Shown here: in pieces, positions 57,920 through 64,000 of the stretch
Numbering within the stretch: position 1 is the first letter of the stretch
How the letters are laid out: every line of letters begins with the position of its first letter
Assembly: GCA_965644295.1 (NCBI GenBank)
Contig: CBFFRP010000395.1
Location: 124,001-188,000 of the forward strand
Direction of reading: 5' to 3'
DNA length: 64,000 nucleotides
Source: Paraphysomonas bandaiensis
Taxonomy: Eukaryota; Chrysophyceae
Position numbers and translations under genes: made by a program
The notes under the pieces: generated by a model
Told to the model about the DNA's origin: nothing
What the model saw: only the letters and a program-made list of their open reading frames with translations
Databases searched by the model: none

Positions 57920-59220
57920 ATGAAATTTTCAATGGAAGAATTCGTACAATATGAGAATATAGATAACATACAAGGATCAATAGTTTCATATGATACAGAT
58001 GCTGTACTTGATTACGGATGGGTATTACCTGTTAGTGGTTCTATACTTACATTACGATTTTTTTTTGTACTTACAAATTCAGTATTATTTACGACTTTTT
58101 TAGCCTATGCGAGCTGTACATACAGAGGATTCTCATCATTCTGTATTCCTGTTCCTGAGAATGATTTCAAGAATCTTACTCTTGGAGCTGTTGCAGCATT
58201 TGTAACTATTATATTTATATCTCAATTAATCACACGATGGTGGAATATTCGCACACATCTACAGGGTATTATAGGGAAGGGAAATAATGTAATGATAACA
58301 TTAGCAGCAGTGTTCTCATGCACTCTTGTTAATGTTGATTCGAAAATTGAATTCGACGCCCGACGTGTGCAGCAGCAAATATATAGATACTTGAATTTAG
58401 CCCATGCGTTGATGTATAAGAACGCTAACAAGGAGAAAGATTTAACAGATTTGTTGGATCGTGGAGTTATAACCGACAATGAATTAGCATATTTGACTCA
58501 GTTAAATGGGCTGAATCCTAATATTATATACGGATGGATTCAAATTTTAATACAACGACTAGCGTTTGGAGGTTTGCTTGGTGATATGTTAGGCGAAGGA
58601 GCGGTTGCACTGAAAACACTTATGGATGACGTGGAGTTCATCAGGGGAAATTCGTCAATGGTTTTAGTCTATATTACTACGCAGCTTCCGTATGCCTTCG
58701 TACAGGTGGTTGCCGTCGTGGTGTACACGTTCATTGTCCAGGCTATGTTTGTCTCTGCTGGTGTCATATCCTATGGACTGAAATATAATTTCACGAGAGA
58801 TGTATTTTTGGGATACATTACGTTAATTCTTATGTGTTTCGTGTTCATTGGACTGGTTACAATTTATCGTCTTCTTTCCGACCCTCTCGGCTCTGACGCT
58901 GCAGATTTCCCAAAGCGAAAGTACGTATACGTATCATCTTTCAAACTACCATGTTTATGTAACTAATATTTAGGTATATGAGAGATTGTGAATTCGGATA
59001 CAAAAATTTAATGTTAGCAATGCATGAAATCGCAACCCCCAAGTTCCTGACGGCTGGAAATCTGTCTTTCAAAGACTCAGACATTACGATGTTACAGAAA
59101 AAAATGTCGGAGCGGTCGGAAAAAAAGGGATTAAATCGTCGTCTTAGTGCCCCTCTTTATGAAAATTATAAGGATGGTGTCGACGCTGTAAGTGTGCCGG
59201 AGGAAGTCAATCAGGTCTGA
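57920..59220 (+). CDS. Bestrophin-like anion channel
   Basis: Two exons (57920-58920, 58974-59220) give 415 residues. About four hydrophobic segments occur near residues 40-60, 90-110, 240-290 and 295-320. The segment TLRFFFVLTNSVLFTTFLAY followed by TRWWNIRTHLQGIIGKGNNV matches the bestrophin layout of TM1/TM2 and the R.WWN/R.H.QG.I cytosolic start. PYAFVQVV and SDPLGSDAADF match the YTQ.V and NPFG.D..DF signatures near the end of the channel domain. The C-terminal tail is short and basic. Bestrophins are usually Ca2+-gated Cl-/bicarbonate channels; the gating of this one is unknown. Bestrophin-type is likely, the subfamily unclear. Confidence 0.75.
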
Positions 59221-59804
59221 TGCGATTGTATATTATACCATACACTTTCTAGTAATTAATTCACTCTTGTGATGTTGAAATAATATTAAATTTATAAAAA
59301 AGTCAATTATCATTCAGTTCAGTGTCTGAAAATTCAACTTCTTATTCAACATATCAACAAAAAAAACAGAAAAAGGGAACTTAACCAACATTATTTTTTA
59401 TACAACTCGACGTACTGCCCCTCGAAACTACTTCACAGCTTCACAGACATACTAATACTACATACACTCGTATATTAAAAAATTTGAAGTTTTGTCTTAT
59501 GTGTTTTATTTTTGTGCCTAGCCCTATTACTATGGCTAAAATATTTGTACTAATATATGACATGCCCGAAATATACTGGTTGTTAGTAGCGATTTTGAAC
59601 TTTTCCTATATGGCGTATGGCGTCACCACCACTCTAGAAGTGATGTAACAGCTTACCTACTTTCTGTTCCTATGAGCTCCATGAAAAGATTACGTACATA
59701 AGAATAAATACTGTATAGTCATTATATTTCACATTTCACCATCATAACATAATTGTAAAACACTTCTAAAACTACCGCATCATCCAGATGCTACAGCAGA
59801 ACGT
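59221..59804. other. Convergent intergenic spacer
   Basis: 3' flanks of the bestrophin-like gene (+) and of PI3K (-). AT-rich; no gene seen. Confidence 0.5.
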
Positions 59805-62800
59805 TTAATGCTTCATGGTATGGAACCAGTTGTCTATTCTTCTTGAGACCGTATTAAGAGAATTTTTAATTTCAGCAATAAACTTAGCATTAGCCTGTTC
59901 AGTTGTAAGCTCAAGGGAGAGCATTTCTCTCAAGTAACTGATATCAGACTTCTCGAGCAGCTCAGGCATCGCAGCAGGAACCATTAAAATAAAGAGGTTG
60001 ATAAAGAGGTCAGCTCTTCTTCGAAGCATATTATAAGCCTCACAGCACATACGTTCGAAATCATGATAAGTCGCCCCTTGTATCTTTGTATCCCGCATTA
60101 CATAAGCCATTTCCGGGGTAAATACAAAAGGAGCCCGTTCCCGATTAAACCCATACTTCTTCTTAAAATTTCCCAGGAAGTGACCAAAATCTATGTGGAA
60201 GAGATGCCCAGATTTAGAGACCATTATGTTGCCTGCGTGCCTGTCTCCGATGCCTAGAACGTAGGTTGCCACACAATACCCTGCACATGTCCTCACAAAG
60301 TTTTCGACAGCGCATGGGTACAGTCCATGCTGGTTGTTCTCGCGCAGATATAGGTCAATGGGCGTACTCGAAAAGGCCCCAGTTAGCTTGCCGCCATATC
60401 CTGTCATAATATTTGCAGTCGTGTCTGAATCAATCACAACCTCTATCATGCCAAGGTCTTGACCAGTGGAGCAACACTTATACGGCTTCAGTTTAAGATC
60501 AAGTGAGTTTTCAGTAATGCCCGGAATACTGCGCGAAGAATCTGTTCCCCGCCATATAGAATCCATGATACGTAACAGCTGCAGTGTAATTTGATCCTGT
60601 CGTAGATCGTCCCCAGACTTGAATATCGTGTAGAAGTCTTTGCCATATGGGTCTGCATTTTCAAATACAATCCAAAGTGGCAGTTTCTTCGAGTCCATCA
60701 CTTTGCACTTTTTGTACTTAATTCCTCTGCACTCAATGCGAGGAGTCAAACAAACACAAAACTGAGATGGTAATGCTCCATCAAGTACTTCAAGCTCTTT
60801 CTTAGCTTCCTCGATCCTTCTCTCCTTATTAGGAATAGTTTTAATTTGATCCGCGATGACCTTAATTTTGTCATTTACGAATGCCTGCTTTCGCAGAGAT
60901 GTCTCATGTGGACCACAGTTGAGAATGTATAGGTACAATAATGTACCAAATCTTTCAAGTACTCCAGCACAGTGCATTTCGCTCTTAAGCATCCAAAAGA
61001 GGTGGTGACCTATTAGTAGCGGTGATCGTAGCGCCCGTCTGAGAAGAAGTCGCGACAACGGGGAATCATGGAATGCTTCGTACTTTAATACCTGCACCAA
61101 TTGAAGAAGGAACTCTTGCAACTGTGCATCTGGCAAGCGGTCTACAACACGGATAGCATACTCCCTAACCACAGGGTCGCAAAAACATATATCCAGCAGT
61201 CCGAGAGCCATTTCTGGCGTAATCTCAGCCCAGAGCACCAGGCAGCGGTAAGCCTCCTCAACATGTGCAGGGACCGCCCAGTTGACTGCACGCAGGAACT
61301 TGGGCAAAAAATTAGGATACCGAGAGCAGAAATGTCGGTACTTCCACAGCAGTAGTTTGTCGGCGTGTGTAAGAGAATATAAGGTATCTTTCTTACCAAT
61401 TACCTCTAACTGCTTGCCATCTGCAGCACTTGGTTGTTCGTAATCTGTGATAGGCTTTGGTTGCGAAGCTATAACCTCATTTAGGGTCTTTATTTCGGCA
61501 ATCACAGGAACGGAGTATGAGTCGAAGACCACGTGTAGGGCACCCGCAGTGCAGACGCCATTTCCCCCAGGCATGCCACATGAAAGATTGAGAATCTCTG
61601 GCATTGCTTCATGTTTGAACTTTACGGGATCCATGGCTATTTGTAGATTCTGGTGAGGGAACATATTCAATACTCTCTCCCCTGTCACCAGATGTCGTTT
61701 GTAGTCTATCAAAGTGATACAAACACCAGCGATCACAGTTCGAGGCGGAGAAGGCTGTCCAGGAACTGGTCGCATGGACCCGACTAAAGTGAATGCTATG
61801 CGGGTTGTTGGTGGTAGGGCAGCTACCTCCAGTTTGGTATCAATCCAAATCTGAGGGAATCGTGGGTCGGAAGAGAACGGTACGGGTCGTGTCATGCACG
61901 GTGAGGAAAGTAGAGATTCGTCATTAAAATACAGATTTACTTCCACTTGCAAAAGATCGCAAGCAATAGCATGTGGACAGTCAGATACCCCTTGAATTAA
62001 CACCCGAAGTGGCCAGTTAATGGAGCTCTTTAGTATATTGCTTGTCAAATAATCACCGGAACTAGTTGAGTCTTGGACTAGGAGCTGCGCCTCATCCACT
62101 GTCCAATCGTCTCCATCAGGACGAGGAGTCGCTTTGTCGTACTCCAAGTACCTCGAGCTAGACATGCTCATTATTGGGCCAACATCCATAAGCTCAGCTG
62201 GCAACAGCTTCACTAGCAGAAGATCTAATTTTTGCTAAGGAACACACGTGAGTTGGTATACAGCAAATTGAATATTGTCTACCTTATCTCGTGCACAGTT
62301 GACTGCACACTCATAGTAACCGAGTGGAAAGTCGGAATGTAGCAGATACTCATGATACCCTACTACCTTGAATATGTACCCCTCCATACCGTTTTCGTCA
62401 AGCGCCCGACCGTTACGTATCTGAAATTTCTTGAAAAGTCCTACCATCATCTTTCCGACTGTGTCCCCAAGTGTTTGTCGCATGGTAATGGAGGATATGG
62501 TATCAGCGGAGGGATCGTCAGACATGCCTTTCGGGAGTCGTAGCACAACTTGTAGAGCTGACGACTCGGAAAAAGGTTGCTTGACATCCATATATTCCGG
62601 ATAGTTAAGCATCGCAGCGTAATCAGTGCTAACCTGAAGCCCCCGCCTGTCAATCCACTGGGTAAGTCGCTCCTTAGTCGACAACACGTAGTCGGAGAAG
62701 AAGACGTCGCGATTGGGAACATCATCAAATCCAGCTAGTTTCTCCGTCTCATCCACTGGAGTCCGTTTCTTCTCTGCTTCGAGTGTAATTTTCTCAAAAA

Positions 62801-63281
62801 TTTCGTTAGTTTGATCCACTTCAAAGGGATTACACCAAGTCGACACATCGCTCAGTGCATCAACATAATAAGCTTGGCCAGAATCAGGGTGTAGCTTGAC
62901 CGTCCATCTCTCCATACAGACACTTTCCTCTGCTGTCGCATCGTCTGCTGCAGTGTCTCGATCGGTCTCTACACTCACAACAGACCTCTCACTAGACTGT
63001 CTTTCGGGCTTAATTTCTCCTTTCTCACTCACTGTACTTTCAATCTATACATTCACATATTATGACCCATCACATATATAACACACAACATATATACATA
63101 CACATCTATATATACATACACATCTATATATACATACATACATAGTGCTGTATCTATCTATTTCTCATACCAGTTTGTTAATCGTATCTGCAGATAGATA
63201 CCAACTCGATGACTGTGTTTGTGAATTATAGAAATATAAATCACGTCCTGAGCTAGTAGGGACATAAGGGTCTTGAACCAT
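59805..63281 (-). CDS. Class I phosphoinositide 3-kinase catalytic subunit with N-terminal WW domain
   Basis: Three exons (63281-63171, 63044-62283, 62234-59805) give 1,100 residues. Residues 4-30 form a WW-like fragment (YFYNSQTQSSSW). Residues 82-111 are a good WW domain (W84, YYVDALSDVSTW with W107, P110). A Ras-binding-like domain follows (about 205-300; GYHEYLLHSDFPLGYYECAV). Then come a C2 domain (INWPLRVLIQGV onward), the PIK helical domain (LLLWKYRHFCSRYPNFLPKF) and the kinase domain (IFKSGDDLRQDQ; catalytic DRHAGN at 955-960; DFG at 973-975; activation loop KKKYGFNRERAPF). The basic activation loop is the class I type, so PtdIns(4,5)P2 is the likely substrate. Intron 2 (48 nt) was preferred over a 21-nt alternative because it restores the RBD pattern. 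Confidence 0.93.
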
Positions 63282-63417
63282 AGTGATATAGAGATATACG
63301 GGTGCCCTAATGTGATGTGAGGACAGTGGTGAGGTGTGATATTAGGTTAAGGTTAGTGTCAAGTAGTTATGTGTGATATAGTTAGCGAACTGCTGTATAT
63401 ATATGTACACAGCAGTA
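63282..63417. promoter_or_regulatory. 5' flank of the PI3K gene
   Basis: Short upstream region between the PI3K start and the CATA microsatellite; no defined element recognised. Confidence 0.3.
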
Positions 63418-63830
63418 TGTATACATACATACATACATACATACATGCATACATACATGCATACATACATACATACATACATACATACATACATACATAC
63501 ATACATACATACATACATACATACATACATACATACATACATACATACATACATACATACATACATACCTACATACATACATACATACATACATACATAC
63601 ATACATACCTACATACATACATACCTACATACATACATACCTACATACATACATACATACATACATACATACATACATACATACATACATACATACATAC
63701 ATACATACATACCTACATACATACATACATACATACATACATACATACATACATACATACATACCTACATACATACATACCTACATACATACATACATAC
63801 ATACATACATACATACATACATACGTACAG
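63418..63830. repeat. Very long (CATA)n microsatellite
   Basis: About 410 bp of almost pure CATA repeats, with interspersed CCTA and GCATA variants that themselves recur at intervals. All long frames through it (HTYIHTYI or MYVCMYV) are artefacts of the 4-bp period. Confidence 0.97.
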
Positions 63831-64000
63831 GTACAGTACTATGATATGATGATATGTTATCTCTGGCATGTAATTGTCATATCCACCCCCCCCACAACAT
63901 ATCAATCCTCCTCTAACCAATGAACCTATACATACATTTCCTTCTAACTATCTCTCTATTCATCTCTCCATATACTCTAGCTCATATCCCTGTCCCATTC
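63831..64000. other. Window end, non-coding as far as seen
   Basis: Pyrimidine-rich plus-strand sequence (CTCTCTATTCATCTCTCCAT) that resembles the flank just before other plus-strand starts; the next gene may begin outside the window. Confidence 0.3.

Noticed and set aside
62235-62255. 21-nt intron in the PI3K gene (GTGTTCC...TTAG)
   Set aside because: A 48-nt intron (62235-62282) keeps frame and better restores the Ras-binding-domain pattern.
63342-63923. Long open frames encoding HTYIHTYI or MYVCMYV repeats
   Set aside because: Produced by the 4-bp microsatellite in every frame; no gene structure.

Overview
The window is nuclear DNA from an intron-rich, flagellated unicellular eukaryote. 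I base this on about 59 GT-AG introns (most 43-67 nt) that restore family-like reading frames, a cytosolic ribosomal protein (uL14/RPL23), eukaryotic tRNAs with pol III T-runs, and eukaryote-only proteins: IP3 receptor, class I PI3-kinase, CLEC16A, WRAP73, selenoprotein T, FAM241, bestrophin, F-box and an outer-dynein-arm docking protein. The species cannot be fixed from the sequence. A free-living protist such as an intron-rich metamonad would fit, but that is a guess. The code is standard: TAA, TAG and TGA all end genes, with one in-frame TGA that reads as selenocysteine.

Layout. 1-7752: 3' part of an IP3-receptor-like Ca2+ channel (+). 7753-12085: gene-poor, with copia-type relics and a SINE-like repeat. 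12086-24730: compact gene block holding a RanBP2-type zinc-finger protein (-), RPL23 (+), a large VOC/DUF1769/PH/DUF547 fusion (-), a FAM241-like membrane protein (+), an EF-hand coiled-coil protein (-) and a divergent ODAD1/DC2-like docking protein (+). 24731-31419: no protein gene; three tRNA-Ser genes, repeat copies, palindromes and a 362-bp tandem duplication. 31420-32784: EF-hand/ankyrin protein (+). 32785-37580: repeats, including a 1,536-bp tandem duplication apparently made by recombination between two repeat copies. 37581-41654: CLEC16A homologue with 15 exons (-). 42136-42208: tRNA-Ile(UAU). 44096-45714: HxxxDG acyltransferase (-). 45940-46111: foldback MITE. 48092-48649: small C2H2 finger gene (+). 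49211-50037: selenoprotein T (-). 50743-52543: WRAP73 (+). 53613-54059: SINE-like element. 54287-56822: F-box protein (-). 56925-57600: higher-order minisatellite. 57920-59220: bestrophin-like channel (+). 59805-63281: WW-domain class I PI3K (-). 63418-63830: very long CATA microsatellite.

The genes do not form operons. Functional themes are Ca2+ and phosphoinositide signalling (IP3 receptor, PI3K, EF-hand proteins, a PH domain), cilium and centrosome (ODAD1-like, the EF-hand coiled-coil neighbour, WRAP73) and endomembranes (CLEC16A, selenoprotein T, FAM241). Two window-wide patterns stand out. Coding sequences start AT-rich and become GC-richer downstream, and TATG/CATA or TATA microsatellites sit in most 5' flanks. 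Exon boundaries come from reading frame, splice signals and remembered family conservation; no alignment was run.
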